Shown here: positions 26,983-35,852 of the stretch, in pieces
How the letters are laid out: every line of letters begins with the position of its first letter
Numbering within the stretch: the stretch's first letter is position 1
NCBI GenBank assembly: GCA_964504445.1
Contig: CAZDEO010000001.1
Location: forward strand, 124,001 to 188,000
Reading direction: 5' to 3'
DNA: 64,000 nucleotides
Source: JACSRF01 sp964504445
GTDB taxonomy: Bacteria > Chloroflexota > Anaerolineae > Promineifilales > Promineifilaceae
Notes under the pieces: generated by a model
Databases searched by the model: none
Seen by the model: the letters and a program-made list of their open reading frames with translations, nothing else
What the model was told of the DNA's origin: nothing
Position numbers and translations under genes: made by a program

Positions 26983-27717
26983 ATGGACCTTACTGGAAAA
27001 GTAGCTCTCGTTACCGGCGGCGCCGTGCGCGTAGGCCGGGCCATCACCCTGGCCCTGGCTGAAGCGGGCTGCCACGTGTTCATCCACTACGGCCGTTCCG
27101 CCCAACCCGCCCAGGAAACCCAAAAAGAGGCCGCGGCCTTTGGCGTAGAAACGGCCGTATTCAGCGCCGACCTGGCCGACCCCAGCGCCACCCAATCCAT
27201 CCTCCCCGCTGCCCAGGAACGCTTTGGCCGCGTAGACATCCTCATCAACAGCGCCGCCATCTTTCCTGAAGAAGACAGCTTCACCGGCACCGACCAGGCC
27301 CTGTGGGAGCAGCTCTTCGCCATTAACCTGCGCGCCCCCTTTCTGCTCAGCCGCGCCTTCGCCGCCCAAATTCCGGCCCAGGGGCAGGGCAAAATCATCA
27401 ACGTCAACGACGGCCGTGTCCGCCGCCCCGCCCCCGACCATTTTGTCTACCGCTTCACCAAAGGAGGGTTGTGGCAAATGACGGAAATGCTGGCCCTGGA
27501 ACTGGCCCCGCGCATCACCGTCAACCAGGTTGCCCTGGGCGCCATTCTGCCGCCCCCCGGCCAGGGCTGGGACTATTTGCAGCGCATTGCCGACCAACGC
27601 ATCCCCCTCCAACGGCACGGCAACGCCGAAATCGTGGCCCAAAACGTGCTGCATCTGCTGCGCCAGGATTTCCTTACCGGCGTTACCATCCCCATCGAAG
27701 GCGGCGAATTTTTGTAG
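26983..27717 (+). CDS. short-chain dehydrogenase, pteridine reductase (PTR1/FolM)-like
   Basis: A 244-residue NAD(P)H oxidoreductase. It has 'TGGAVRVGRA' (the T-G-x3-R-x-G form of the cofactor loop), 'NSAAI', and an active site with Asp143, Tyr156 and Lys160 ('NVNDGRVRRP', 'VYRFTK'). In most SDRs the first residue is Ser; an Asp 13 residues before the Tyr is the hallmark of pteridine reductases such as PTR1 and FolM. It may reduce a pterin or dihydrofolate-type substrate, in line with folB and folK in the same window. The substrate is not proven. Confidence 0.8.
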   Translation: MDLTGKVALVTGGAVRVGRAITLALAEAGCHVFIHYGRSAQPAQETQKEAAAFGVETAVFSADLADPSATQSILPAAQERFGRVDILINSAAIFPEEDSFTGTDQALWEQLFAINLRAPFLLSRAFAAQIPAQGQGKIINVNDGRVRRPAPDHFVYRFTKGGLWQMTEMLALELAPRITVNQVALGAILPPPGQGWDYLQRIADQRIPLQRHGNAEIVAQNVLHLLRQDFLTGVTIPIEGGEFL

Positions 27718-27767
27718 CGCCTGCCTCTGCTATCCCCCGTTGCCGGGCGGTTACGGCCGTGCCGAAG

Positions 27768-28544
27768 CTAAACCCATTGGCGCACGGCCGTAGCCAGCAG
27801 TTCCGGGTTGGCGTGGTGGGCAATGTGCTGTTGGCCAGGCAAAATGACGATCTGGCTGTTGGGCAGGGCCGCGTGCAGCCGTTCAACGCCCTGGCGATAC
27901 AGAGGCGGGCTGTCGCCACCCAACAAAAGGGCGGTGGGCGTCTGCAAATTGGCAAACCGCTCAGGCTGGAATGTATAGGAAAGGTCTGTTTCCAGCTCCC
28001 TGGGAATAGTGCGCGCCAGGGGGATGCGCGCTGCCCACAGCGGCGACTGGCGGTAAATATCCATATCGTGGTCTGGAATTTCGGCCACCTCGCGCAAGCA
28101 AACCTCCATCGCCTTTTCCAATTCGTCTTGTTCCACCAATGCCTTTATTCGCCCGATAACCTCTGGCGCAATGTGGGGGGTCTCTGCGGGCAAGGCCGGT
28201 TCATAGAGAATGAGCGGCGCAATGTTGTCGGTCAGCAGCGCCGCCTCCAGGCAAATCAGGCCGCCATACGAGTGGCCCAATACGGCTGCTGGTTCGCCCA
28301 TGGCCGCCACCAGCGCAACTACGTCTGCCGCTTCTCGCCAGAGGTCGTAGTCCGGGGCGTCGCCGCTGCCGCCCCGCCCGCGCCGGTCCATAGCGTAAAC
28401 CGTGCAGTGCTCTTCAAGATAGGGCGTCACGGCCGCCCAGCTTTGATGATCGGCGGTGACACCATGCACACAGAGCAACGGCCGTCCCCTCCCCCTTTTC
28501 ACATAACCGATAACAGTCCCATCACGGGAAGTAATGTGGTCCAT
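27768..28544 (-). CDS. alpha/beta hydrolase
   Basis: A 258-residue hydrolase with oxyanion-hole 'LLCVHGVTAD', nucleophile elbow 'LGHSYGGL', acid 'LLLGGDSPP' and His in 'GQQHIAHH'. The start at 28544 has an excellent 'gaaggagg' site. Esterase or C-C hydrolase; substrate unknown. It converges with the SDR gene. Confidence 0.87.
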   Translation of the reverse strand: MDHITSRDGTVIGYVKRGRGRPLLCVHGVTADHQSWAAVTPYLEEHCTVYAMDRRGRGGSGDAPDYDLWREAADVVALVAAMGEPAAVLGHSYGGLICLEAALLTDNIAPLILYEPALPAETPHIAPEVIGRIKALVEQDELEKAMEVCLREVAEIPDHDMDIYRQSPLWAARIPLARTIPRELETDLSYTFQPERFANLQTPTALLLGGDSPPLYRQGVERLHAALPNSQIVILPGQQHIAHHANPELLATAVRQWV

Positions 28545-28567
28545 AGGTGCCTCCTTCGTAAATGTAG

Positions 28568-28586
28568 CGCCAGCATCTTGCTGGCG
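28568..28586. repeat. perfect hairpin in a 365-bp gap
   Basis: CGCCAGCA-TCT-TGCTGGCG, an 8-bp stem with a 3-nt loop, REP-like. It lies 24 bp upstream of the hydrolase start. The rest of the gap 28545-28909 shows no credible gene; its open frames lack ribosome sites and homology signals. Confidence 0.65.
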
Positions 28587-28909
28587 TCGCCACCTGGAAG
28601 ATGGCGCTCCGTTTTCATTCATGGTGGTCGACGGCAGCCGGTGAAGCCTCTTTTAGAAACAAACGCGGGGTGCCAAGGCCAGGCAGACGTTGCGCGGTGG
28701 CTGCGGCGGAATCGGCGATGCGGGCAAATAGCGGGGATGACAAAACGGGGTTGGGTGGAAGCCTGACTGCCCGGGGTTTACAGTTTTGCGGATATCAGAG
28801 CCTGACCGTCCCGAACCGGTCCGGCGTGGGGGCATTGTAACATTTGGCCGCCAGTCAGGTCAAATCTACCCGTTTGTTCCACAAAACCTGGGCACAAGGG
28901 GTCTAAAAA

Positions 28910-30094
28910 CTAAATACGGCCATGGCGCAGCAGCTGCCATAGGTGGCGTCCGTGGCTGACGGGCGGGGCGCCGTACCGCGCCGCCAGCCATTCCCGCTCC
29001 GGCCACAGGGTGCGGAAAATCAGGTAGGCCATATCCCAGGGGCGATCCACCAGCAGCAGTAGCAGGGCGTAGCGGGCGCGTCCACTGCGCACGTCTTGGG
29101 CCGCCAACACCCTCTGCGGCGACACAAAGCGCCCAATCAGCCAGCGGCGCAGGCGCGACGGCCGTAACCCCTGTAGCGCCTCTTCCACCCCCGCCACCCC
29201 CACCAGTTCATCCAGCAGAGAAAGAACAGTGTAAACGGCCGTAGCCACCCGCCATTCCCTGGCCCGCTGCGCCGCCACCTGCCAATCCACCCCCCGCGCC
29301 ACAGCCGTCAGGGCTACATCCAGCAGCCCCTGCACCGGTTTCGCTCCTAGCTGGCTGCCCACCACCTGGTGCAGCGCCACTTGAAGAACCATGTCCTCTG
29401 GCCCCAATTGGTAAAATTCCCCTAAGGTCAGCGGAAACTTTTCTCTACGCTCCCAGACCGCCTGCGTATCTGGCCGGGCCACCCGCCGCAGCCACCAGCC
29501 TGGAAATGGCGACCAATGTAGTTCCACCAGCCCCTGCGCCCATGCTGTGCGGTACAGTTGCACCTCCCCCGCAGCTAACTGCTGCAAAGCCAGGGGACGG
29601 TCTCTCTTCCCATGAACGGCAAAACCGATACCCGTCACGGCCGTAACCGCCGCCGCCATTTGCGCCTCCGGCACCCACAGGTCAATGTCTGACATGGTGC
29701 GCTGCGCCCGCTGCGGGTACACCGTCAGGGCTAATGCGGCTCCTTTCAGCAAAACGGCCGTGACCCCCGCCTCCTGCAGGGCAACCGCCAACTGTTCCAG
29801 GGTTTGGGTGTGCAGTCCCCACTCCGCCACGGCCACAAACTGGTCTTGCTGCAGCGCCTGGCGCAGGGCTGGCCACGCCGCCCCATAACGCGCCAGGGCC
29901 AGTCCGGCCACCTCCGCTTTAATCAACCAGTCGGCCAGGGCTTGCACGTCCATGCGCCTTTGCCACTGTCTGACGGCCGTTTCCGGTACGTCCCCGCGCG
30001 CCAGCCCCCCTAAAAACAAACGGGCCGTCGCCAAATCTGGCCACGGCCCAGTGTCGCTGCTTGGGGGAAGCCGGCTGGCTGCCTGGTCCATCAT
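28910..30094 (-). CDS. nucleotidyltransferase-fold protein of EPS clusters
   Basis: A 394-residue protein with a central 'AVLLKGAALALTVYP' and 'RTMSDIDLWV', the G-x-A...D-x-D pattern of the uncharacterised NTP_transf_5-like nucleotidyltransferases often found in exopolysaccharide loci. The flanks are helical and Ala/Leu-rich. It overlaps the stop of the dehydratase gene (ATGA at 30094), so translation is coupled. Its role in glycan synthesis is inferred from location only. Confidence 0.75.
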   Translation of the reverse strand: MMDQAASRLPPSSDTGPWPDLATARLFLGGLARGDVPETAVRQWQRRMDVQALADWLIKAEVAGLALARYGAAWPALRQALQQDQFVAVAEWGLHTQTLEQLAVALQEAGVTAVLLKGAALALTVYPQRAQRTMSDIDLWVPEAQMAAAVTAVTGIGFAVHGKRDRPLALQQLAAGEVQLYRTAWAQGLVELHWSPFPGWWLRRVARPDTQAVWERREKFPLTLGEFYQLGPEDMVLQVALHQVVGSQLGAKPVQGLLDVALTAVARGVDWQVAAQRAREWRVATAVYTVLSLLDELVGVAGVEEALQGLRPSRLRRWLIGRFVSPQRVLAAQDVRSGRARYALLLLLVDRPWDMAYLIFRTLWPEREWLAARYGAPPVSHGRHLWQLLRHGRI

Positions 30095-32043
30095 CAGCTG
30101 CCGGAATAACCAGGGTGAGAAAGAGGTGGCGGTGTCAGCGACATGCCTTCGGTGACAGCCAGAGGCTGCAACCGTTTGCCGTTACCCGTCACCGACTCCT
30201 GCACCGGCGTAAACTCGGGAATTAAATTTTGCAGGCTGCGGTAGACGGCCGTTTCATCGCCCCGCTCTGCTGCGGCCACCAGCCCATCCACCGTTTCCGT
30301 TAAATCAGGCAGCACAAAGCTGCTGGCATTGGCGGCCAGGAAAATCTTTTCGTGGGGCGTGCGCCGGTAATCCTCCCCCGACACAAACAGCTCCTCGAAG
30401 AGCTTCTCTCCAGGGCGCATGCCGGTAAAGGCAATGTCAATATCCCGCCCCAATTCCAGCCCGGAAAGTTCAATCAAATCCCGCGCCAGGTCCACAATCT
30501 TCACCGGTTCGCCCATGTCCAACACAAAGACCTCGCCGCCGCGACCCAGGGTTGCCGCCTGCAGCACCAGCTGCACCGCCTCCGGAATCGTCATGAAATA
30601 GCGCTGCATCTCTGGATGGGTCACCGTCACCGGCCCGCCGGCGGCAATCTGCTGCTTAAACGTAAGCACCACGCTGCCCCGGCTGCCCAGCACGTTGCCA
30701 AAGCGTACTGCCACGTAAGGCTTTCCCGTGGCTTCCGCCGCCTGGTGCACCAGCAGTTCCGCCGTGCGCTTGCTGGCCCCCATGACGCTGGTGGGGTTCA
30801 CCGCCTTGTCCGTGGAAATCATCACAAACTGCTGCACGTCTACCGCCTGCGCCGCCGCCAGCAAATTTCGGGTGCCCAAAACGTTGTTGGTAATGGCCTC
30901 ACTGGGGTTCATTTCCATCAAGGGCACGTGCTTGTGCGCGGCGGCGTGGAAAACCACTTCTGGACGGTGCTGCTTGAACAGGGCCTGCAGCCGGTGGCTA
31001 AAGCGCACGTCGGCAATCACCGGGGTCAGCTTTACTTCCCCTGCAAAGCGCAGCAGTTCGTGGTATATGGCGAAGATGGAGTTTTCGCCGTGGCCCAGCA
31101 GCACCATTTCCGCGGGCTGGCACTGCAGCACCTGGCGGCAAAGCTCGCTGCCGATGGAGCCGCCGCTGCCGGTGATCAATACGCGCTTCCCTTTAAGCAT
31201 GGCCCGCACGGCCGTAGTGTCTGTTTGCACCGCCTCTCGCCGCAGCAAGTCTTCAATATCCACATTGCGCAATTGGCTGACGCTCACCTGCCCTCCCAGC
31301 AGCTCGTAAATGCCGGGCATAATCTTCGTTTCCACCCGCGCCCGTTCGCAAATGGCCACAATGTCGCGGATGGTCTTCCCCGGCGCGGCGGGCATGGCGA
31401 TGACCACCTGCCGCACCTCCTGTTGGGCTACTAGCCGCGAAATCTCGTGGCGGCCACCCAACACCGGCACGCCGTGAATGCGCACCCCATGCTTGCTGGC
31501 GTCATCGTCCACAAAGCCCACCGGCAGCATACCCGTGTGGGGGCTTTTCAACATTTCCCGCACCATCATCTCTCCGGCGTCACCCGCCCCCACAATCAGC
31601 ACGCGCTTCATGGGCTGCATGGCCCGCCCGCGCCGCTCGTAGCGGGCCAGGGTGCGTACTGCCAGCCGCGGCCCGGCGGTAACGGCCAGGGCCAACAGTA
31701 GGAAAATGAAGGGGATGGAGCGGGGCAAATTCCAGGTTACCTGAAAAAAGAAGTCAATCAGGTAAAACAGCGCCGACGCCCCCAAGACGGCCGAAGTAAC
31801 GGCGCCCGTCAGCAGCAGCAACTCATCTATGGAGGCGTACTGCCAATAGCGGGTGTAGATGCCGGCTACCCCAAAGATAACCATGAGCGCCGCCAAAACA
31901 ACCAGGGCAAAGAGCACGGCCGAAAACCCATGGATGCCTATCTGAAATCGCTCCAGGCGCAGCACAAAGCTCAGGTAGGCCGCCAGGGGCAGTAACGCCA
32001 GATCAAGCAGCAAGAAATGTCGGTTACGAATCTTTTTCCACAT
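30094..32043 (-). CDS. membrane NDP-sugar 4,6-dehydratase (CapD/WbpM/PglF type)
   Basis: 649 residues. Four N-terminal membrane helices (about 10-125) lead to a Rossmann domain ('VLIVGAGDAGEMMV') and then an extended SDR domain ('LITGSGGSIGSELCRQ'). The active site reads 'STDKAVNPTSVMGASKR', with Met in place of the usual Tyr in Y-x3-K, as in PglF, WbpM and CapD. It makes a 4-keto-6-deoxy sugar from UDP-GlcNAc or similar. The adjoining aminotransferase (32043-33179) would then aminate it, and the NeuD-like acetyltransferase (34291-34944) could acetylate it, together making a diamino or acetamido sugar. Confidence 0.93.
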   Translation of the reverse strand: MWKKIRNRHFLLLDLALLPLAAYLSFVLRLERFQIGIHGFSAVLFALVVLAALMVIFGVAGIYTRYWQYASIDELLLLTGAVTSAVLGASALFYLIDFFFQVTWNLPRSIPFIFLLLALAVTAGPRLAVRTLARYERRGRAMQPMKRVLIVGAGDAGEMMVREMLKSPHTGMLPVGFVDDDASKHGVRIHGVPVLGGRHEISRLVAQQEVRQVVIAMPAAPGKTIRDIVAICERARVETKIMPGIYELLGGQVSVSQLRNVDIEDLLRREAVQTDTTAVRAMLKGKRVLITGSGGSIGSELCRQVLQCQPAEMVLLGHGENSIFAIYHELLRFAGEVKLTPVIADVRFSHRLQALFKQHRPEVVFHAAAHKHVPLMEMNPSEAITNNVLGTRNLLAAAQAVDVQQFVMISTDKAVNPTSVMGASKRTAELLVHQAAEATGKPYVAVRFGNVLGSRGSVVLTFKQQIAAGGPVTVTHPEMQRYFMTIPEAVQLVLQAATLGRGGEVFVLDMGEPVKIVDLARDLIELSGLELGRDIDIAFTGMRPGEKLFEELFVSGEDYRRTPHEKIFLAANASSFVLPDLTETVDGLVAAAERGDETAVYRSLQNLIPEFTPVQESVTGNGKRLQPLAVTEGMSLTPPPLSHPGYSGS

Positions 32044-33179
32044 TATGTCTCTCCTCCACGAATAACGGCGCGCACAGTCTGCACCACCCGCGCTCTCTCT
32101 TCATCCGTCAGGCTGGACCCTGACGGTAGGCACAAGCCATTTTGAAACAATTCCTCCGCGACTTCCCCACCGACTCTTTCATAATTTGCAAATATGGGCT
32201 GTAAATGCATCGGTTTCCACACGGGTCGCGCTTCAATGTTTGCGGCTTCTAAAGCCAACCGTACTTTCTCGCAATCCGCGCCAAAGCGCAATGGGTCAAT
32301 GGTCATCACCGTCAGCCAGCGCGTGTGGCGGCCCCATGCTGCCTCCGGCATAAAGGCCACGCCGGGCAAATGGCCCAGAGTCTCTTGGTAATAGGCAAAG
32401 TTGGCCCGCCGCGCCTGGACGCGATCTGCCAATACGGCCAGCTGCCCGCGCCCCACGCCCGCCAGGATATTGCTCATGCGGTAATTATAGCCAATCTCTG
32501 AATGCTGGTAATGGGGCGCGGGGTCCCGGGCCTGGGTAGCCAGCTTGCGCGCATGGTCAATGAACGCCTGGTCGTCTGACACCAACATGCCGCCGCCGGA
32601 GGTGGTGATGATTTTGTTGCCGTTGAAAGAGAAAATGCCCGCTTTACCAAAGGTGCCCGGCGTTTTCCCCTGGTAGGTGGCGCCCAGCGCTTCCGCCGCA
32701 TCTTCGATGAGGGGCACGCCATACTGCTGGCAGGCGGCCATAATCGGTTCCAGGTTGGCGCTCTGGCCGTAGAGATGCACCACGACGACGGCTTTGGGCA
32801 GTTTACCGGCCCTGGCTCTTTGGGCCAGCGTCTCCGCCAGCAGCGCCGGGTCCATATTCCAGCTTGCGCGCTCGCTGTCTATGAAGGTGGGGTAGCCGCC
32901 CTCGTAGAGGATGGGGTTGATGCTGGCGCTGAAGGTGAGGGTGGAGACGAGCACTTCGTCGCCCGGCCCCACGCCGCTGAGGCGCAGGGCCAGGTGCAGG
33001 GCGGCGGTGCCGGAGCTGAGGGCCAGGGCGTGTTTAGCCCCCGTAACGGCGCAAAATTCGCGCTCAAAGGCGTCTACGTTGGGGCCTAGCGGCGCAATCC
33101 AGTTGGAGTCAAAAGCAGCCTGGACGTATTGCTGCTCCAGACCGGACATATGGGGAGGAGAAAGGTAGATGCGAGACAT
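32043..33179 (-). CDS. DegT/DnrJ-family PLP sugar aminotransferase
   Basis: A 378-residue enzyme starting 'MSRIYLSPPHMSGLEQQYVQAAF', typical of PglE/WbpE-like enzymes. The PLP lysine is in 'IFSFNGNKIITTSGGG'; the cofactor Asp region is 'PLIEDAAEALG'. It transfers an amino group from glutamate to a 4-keto sugar, most likely the product of the adjoining dehydratase, whose gene it overlaps by 1 bp. Confidence 0.92.
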   Translation of the reverse strand: MSRIYLSPPHMSGLEQQYVQAAFDSNWIAPLGPNVDAFEREFCAVTGAKHALALSSGTAALHLALRLSGVGPGDEVLVSTLTFSASINPILYEGGYPTFIDSERASWNMDPALLAETLAQRARAGKLPKAVVVVHLYGQSANLEPIMAACQQYGVPLIEDAAEALGATYQGKTPGTFGKAGIFSFNGNKIITTSGGGMLVSDDQAFIDHARKLATQARDPAPHYQHSEIGYNYRMSNILAGVGRGQLAVLADRVQARRANFAYYQETLGHLPGVAFMPEAAWGRHTRWLTVMTIDPLRFGADCEKVRLALEAANIEARPVWKPMHLQPIFANYERVGGEVAEELFQNGLCLPSGSSLTDEERARVVQTVRAVIRGGET

Positions 33180-33216
33180 AGGAAATGATGAATGATGAAT
33201 TGTGAAGTGTGAAGTT
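33180..33216. repeat. word repeat upstream of the aminotransferase
   Basis: 'gaaatgatgaatgatgaatt' and then 'gtgaagtgtgaag' words in tandem, of the GAATTGT family. Two ACGGCCGT octamers lie just beyond (near 33230 and 33301) in this 263-bp gap. Confidence 0.6.
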
Positions 33217-33442
33217 GACGGGATTGGGAAACGGCCGTTGCCCTTCCCTCATTCTTTCCAGCCAGCCGGGTTGGGTGGGGTGATGGGGCGATGGGGTGGA
33301 ACGGCCGTTTGGCCCCGCCCCCCTTACGCCCACACGCTCAACAGGCTGCGTTACGGTGACTGCACTTCAAATAAGATTACGCAGGGCAGTGAAACAGCGT
33401 TATAATCAGAGTACAGGCACAGATTTATATGGAGGCAGACCA

Positions 33443-33763
33443 ATGTCTACACAAACGTCAACGCCAACGATTTCTAAAGCAAATTTATATGCGCTAACCG
33501 AATTGACAGGCGAGCCGCGGCCTAATGTGGCCTTGCTGCTGACAATACAGGACGCCGTGGCCCATCGCCTGGAAAAAATTGACGCCGCTATAGCCGCGCT
33601 GGAAGAGAAGTATGGGATGACGTTTGAGCAATTTCAGGCGTTGGGTGAAGAAGAAAAGCTCCCGGATCAATTCTCATTGACCACAGAATATGATTATCTG
33701 GAATGGGATGGCTTGATCAGTCGTAAGCAGAAACTGGAACGAATCAGGCAATGGCTGATCTGA
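33443..33763 (+). CDS. probable antitoxin partner of the DUF6516/TumE-like gene
   Basis: A 106-residue, largely helical acidic protein ('KIDAAIAALEEKYGMTFEQFQALG') with a C-terminal 'YDYLEWDGLISRKQKLERI', as in antitoxins paired with DUF6516 proteins. A 'ggagg' site precedes the ATG at 33443. It overlaps the next gene by 13 bp, as in coupled TA operons. It is one of the few plus-strand genes of this region. Confidence 0.65.
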   Translation: MSTQTSTPTISKANLYALTELTGEPRPNVALLLTIQDAVAHRLEKIDAAIAALEEKYGMTFEQFQALGEEEKLPDQFSLTTEYDYLEWDGLISRKQKLERIRQWLI

Positions 33764-34095
33764 CGCCGCATGAATTCGCTCGCGCTGTGCAAACTGCTTG
33801 CCACCGCTCCGCGCTCGTCGCTTCCTACAATGTCCAGATTTTAGATGACATTGTCGTTAAACTTCGCGCTCAACTGACTACCGATGCCTTTATTGACATT
33901 TTTTACAATGCCGACTCTGGCAAATGCGCCTATGCGCTCATCAATCAAGGCGAACGACTCTATGGGGCTGACAATGCGTTTATCGGCTGGCACCTACACC
34001 CCTTTGAAAATCCCGACCAACACGTTCCAAGTGAAGCCATCACCTTTGCTGAGTTTTTAGGGAGAGTTGAAGAGAGATTTTCCGCAGATCAATAA
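33751..34095 (+). CDS. DUF6516/TumE-like toxin candidate
   Basis: A 114-residue protein with 'DAFIDIFYNADSGKCAYALI', 'GADNAFIGWHLHPFENP' and a basic/hydrophobic core. The W-H-x-H-P segment fits the DUF6516 (TumE) family. Its mechanism is unknown. The gene overlaps its partner upstream. The pair lies between an aminotransferase gene and a fragment of an acetyltransferase gene. Confidence 0.65.
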   Translation: MADLTPHEFARAVQTACHRSALVASYNVQILDDIVVKLRAQLTTDAFIDIFYNADSGKCAYALINQGERLYGADNAFIGWHLHPFENPDQHVPSEAITFAEFLGRVEERFSADQ

Positions 34096-34169
34096 ACTCG
34101 GCCGTTGCCCCTCCCCTCTTCCTTCTGCTCTAACCGGTTTAGGCGGGTTGATGGGGCGCCGGCGGTAAC

Positions 34170-34268
34170 TTAATGGGTGTGATAGCCTACGGCCGTTACC
34201 CAATCCCCCTGATTATGCACCACCACCGCACCTGCGCCAATGGTACTCCACGCCCCCGAGGTTATTGT
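34170..34268 (-). pseudogene. 3' remnant of a NeuD-like acetyltransferase gene
   Basis: On the minus strand the stretch reads 'TITSGAWSTIGAGAVVVHNQ', then 'GDWVTAVGYHTH', stop. This matches the C-terminal hexapeptide repeats of sialic-acid O-acyltransferase (NeuD) proteins ('GAGA-VV...VVG-PA'). There is no start or N-terminal part. It sits right after the intact NeuD-like gene, so it is a leftover of a second copy. Confidence 0.6.
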
Positions 34269-34290
34269 GCTTAGGAAGTAAACAACCAAC

Positions 34291-34944
34291 CTATCGCGCA
34301 AGCGGCTTAGCTGGCACACCAACAACGGTTACCCCCGGACTAACAGATTTTGTCACACAGGCCCCCGCTCCCACTACCGCATCATCATCAAGAATTAATG
34401 GCCTGTCTTTTGTACCATTAATTATTACCGCCCCTGTTCCTACATATACCCTTTGACCAAAATGTACCCATCCAGAAACGTGAACGCCCGGGGCCAACGT
34501 TGTGTAATCCCCCATAATGACATCGTGACCAATCGTGCAATCCAGGTTAATTTGTACATGCTTACCAAGTGTAATGTTTGTTGTCAAAATATTGCCGGCA
34601 CAAATAACTGTCCCTTCACCAATATCTATCCATTCTGAATACTCAACATTGGGGTGGATAATGATTTCAGTGCCTAATCCTGCACTGGATACTTTCTCCA
34701 TCACAATTTGCCGCGTCTTGGGATTTCCAATGGCGCCCACAACTTTTAGTTGAGGATACCGTTTTTGTGCTTCGGTGAAACCAAGAACAGGAATCTGATT
34801 TTGAACTTGCCCTTGTAAGTCTGGGTTATCATCAATAAAGCAAACAACCTCATATTCAATTTTTTCTCGGTTACAAGATTGCACCAACCAAGCAACTTCC
34901 CTGGCAAATCCTCCACCACCGTATATTGCAATTTGCTGTGTCAT
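34291..34944 (-). CDS. NeuD/PglD-like sugar acetyltransferase
   Basis: 217 residues. It has an N-terminal Rossmann-like substrate domain ('IAIYGGGGFAREVAWLV') and a C-terminal left-handed beta-helix of hexapeptide repeats ending 'GVTVVGVPAKPLAR'. Such enzymes N- or O-acetylate UDP-amino sugars using acetyl-CoA. The His in 'DCTIGHDVIMGDY' is the likely base. It is coupled to the sugar transferase gene 3 bp upstream. Composition is more AT-rich than in the neighbours. Confidence 0.9.
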   Translation of the reverse strand: MTQQIAIYGGGGFAREVAWLVQSCNREKIEYEVVCFIDDNPDLQGQVQNQIPVLGFTEAQKRYPQLKVVGAIGNPKTRQIVMEKVSSAGLGTEIIIHPNVEYSEWIDIGEGTVICAGNILTTNITLGKHVQINLDCTIGHDVIMGDYTTLAPGVHVSGWVHFGQRVYVGTGAVIINGTKDRPLILDDDAVVGAGACVTKSVSPGVTVVGVPAKPLAR

Positions 34945-34947
34945 CTT

Positions 34948-35550
34948 TCACTCCTGCGTTCCAGACCCCTCAAAAGCCCGCATAGTTGCCTGCCCCGCCT
35001 GGCTAATCCCTTCCCGCTTTAGCGTTTTCACCACCGTCAGCCACAAAATCTTCACGTCCAGCCAGAAGGACAGGTTATCCACGTACCAGACGTCCAGGGC
35101 GAATTTTTCTTCCCAGGTGAGGGCGTTACGGCCGTTGACCTGCGCCCAGCCCGTGATTCCCGGCCGCACCACGTGCCGCCGCGCCTGTTCCGGCGTGTAG
35201 AGGGGCAGGTATTGCATCAATAACGGCCGTGGCCCCACCAAACTCATCTCCCCCTTCAGCACATTCCACAGTTCCGGCAGTTCATCCAGACTGCTGGCAC
35301 GCAGGAATTTGCCGAATTTCGTCAGCCGTTCGGCATCGGGCAGGAGGTTGCCCTGCGCGTCCCGCTTGTCGGTCATCGTGCGGAATTTGCTGAGAGTAAA
35401 GGGCTTGCCATGCAGTCCCGGTCGCTGCTGGCGAAAGAGGACGGGCGACCCTAATTTGAGACGCACCAGTAAGGCCAGCAGACCAAGTAAGGGGGAAAGG
35501 AGGAGCAAGGCCAGGGCCGCGACGGTAAAGTCGAATAGGCGTTTAATCAA
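34948..35550 (-). CDS. initiating sugar-phosphate transferase (PglC/WcaJ type), intact copy
   Basis: A 200-residue enzyme that loads the first sugar phosphate onto undecaprenyl phosphate. It has one N-terminal membrane re-entrant helix ('LFDFTVAALALLLLSP'), then 'RQQRPGLHGKPF', 'KFRTMTD', 'SSLDELPELWNVLKGEM', 'VGPRPLL', and 'RPGITGWAQVNGRN'. All catalytic parts (including Asp-Glu of 'LDELPE') are present. At least four truncated copies of this gene lie upstream (36600-37042, 37676-37948, 38985-39228, 40043-40258). Confidence 0.93.
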   Translation of the reverse strand: MIKRLFDFTVAALALLLLSPLLGLLALLVRLKLGSPVLFRQQRPGLHGKPFTLSKFRTMTDKRDAQGNLLPDAERLTKFGKFLRASSLDELPELWNVLKGEMSLVGPRPLLMQYLPLYTPEQARRHVVRPGITGWAQVNGRNALTWEEKFALDVWYVDNLSFWLDVKILWLTVVKTLKREGISQAGQATMRAFEGSGTQE

Positions 35551-35852
35551 ACATACTCCAAATTTGGGTCATCTGTGATGTAAGCATATTTTTGCCCCAG
35601 GTAGGGCAATGGTGGTAAACCATGCCAGGTACGCAAAAGGTGATAAGTGGGCGACGTTAACAAGCGACACTGAGCCACAGCTTCCTGCCATGCGGGTTGG
35701 CGAATTTCCTCAATCGTCTCCCATTCAGGTAGGATGCCAAAATCCCAGGCCGCACACAGCCTGGCAATGAAATCAACGCGATCAGCCAGACGCGGCAAAG
35801 TCTGTGGCGGTGGCGTATCAGGATAAAGGGAACCATCTAACCAGTTATTCAT
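35547..35852 (-). CDS. small unknown protein coupled to an AbiEii-like gene
   Basis: A 101-residue, Trp/Pro-rich protein ('MNNWLDGSLYPDTPPPQTL', ends 'DDPNLEYV'). I do not recognise a family. It overlaps the upstream nucleotidyltransferase gene by 8 bp and the downstream sugar transferase start by 4 bp, so it is translated in series with both. It could be the second partner of the TA-like module. Confidence 0.55.
   Translation of the reverse strand: MNNWLDGSLYPDTPPPQTLPRLADRVDFIARLCAAWDFGILPEWETIEEIRQPAWQEAVAQCRLLTSPTYHLLRTWHGLPPLPYLGQKYAYITDDPNLEYV

Noticed and set aside
30352..31434. A 360-codon plus-strand frame
   Set aside because: It is antisense to the well-supported 4,6-dehydratase gene; its His/Gln-rich translation is typical of shadow frames.
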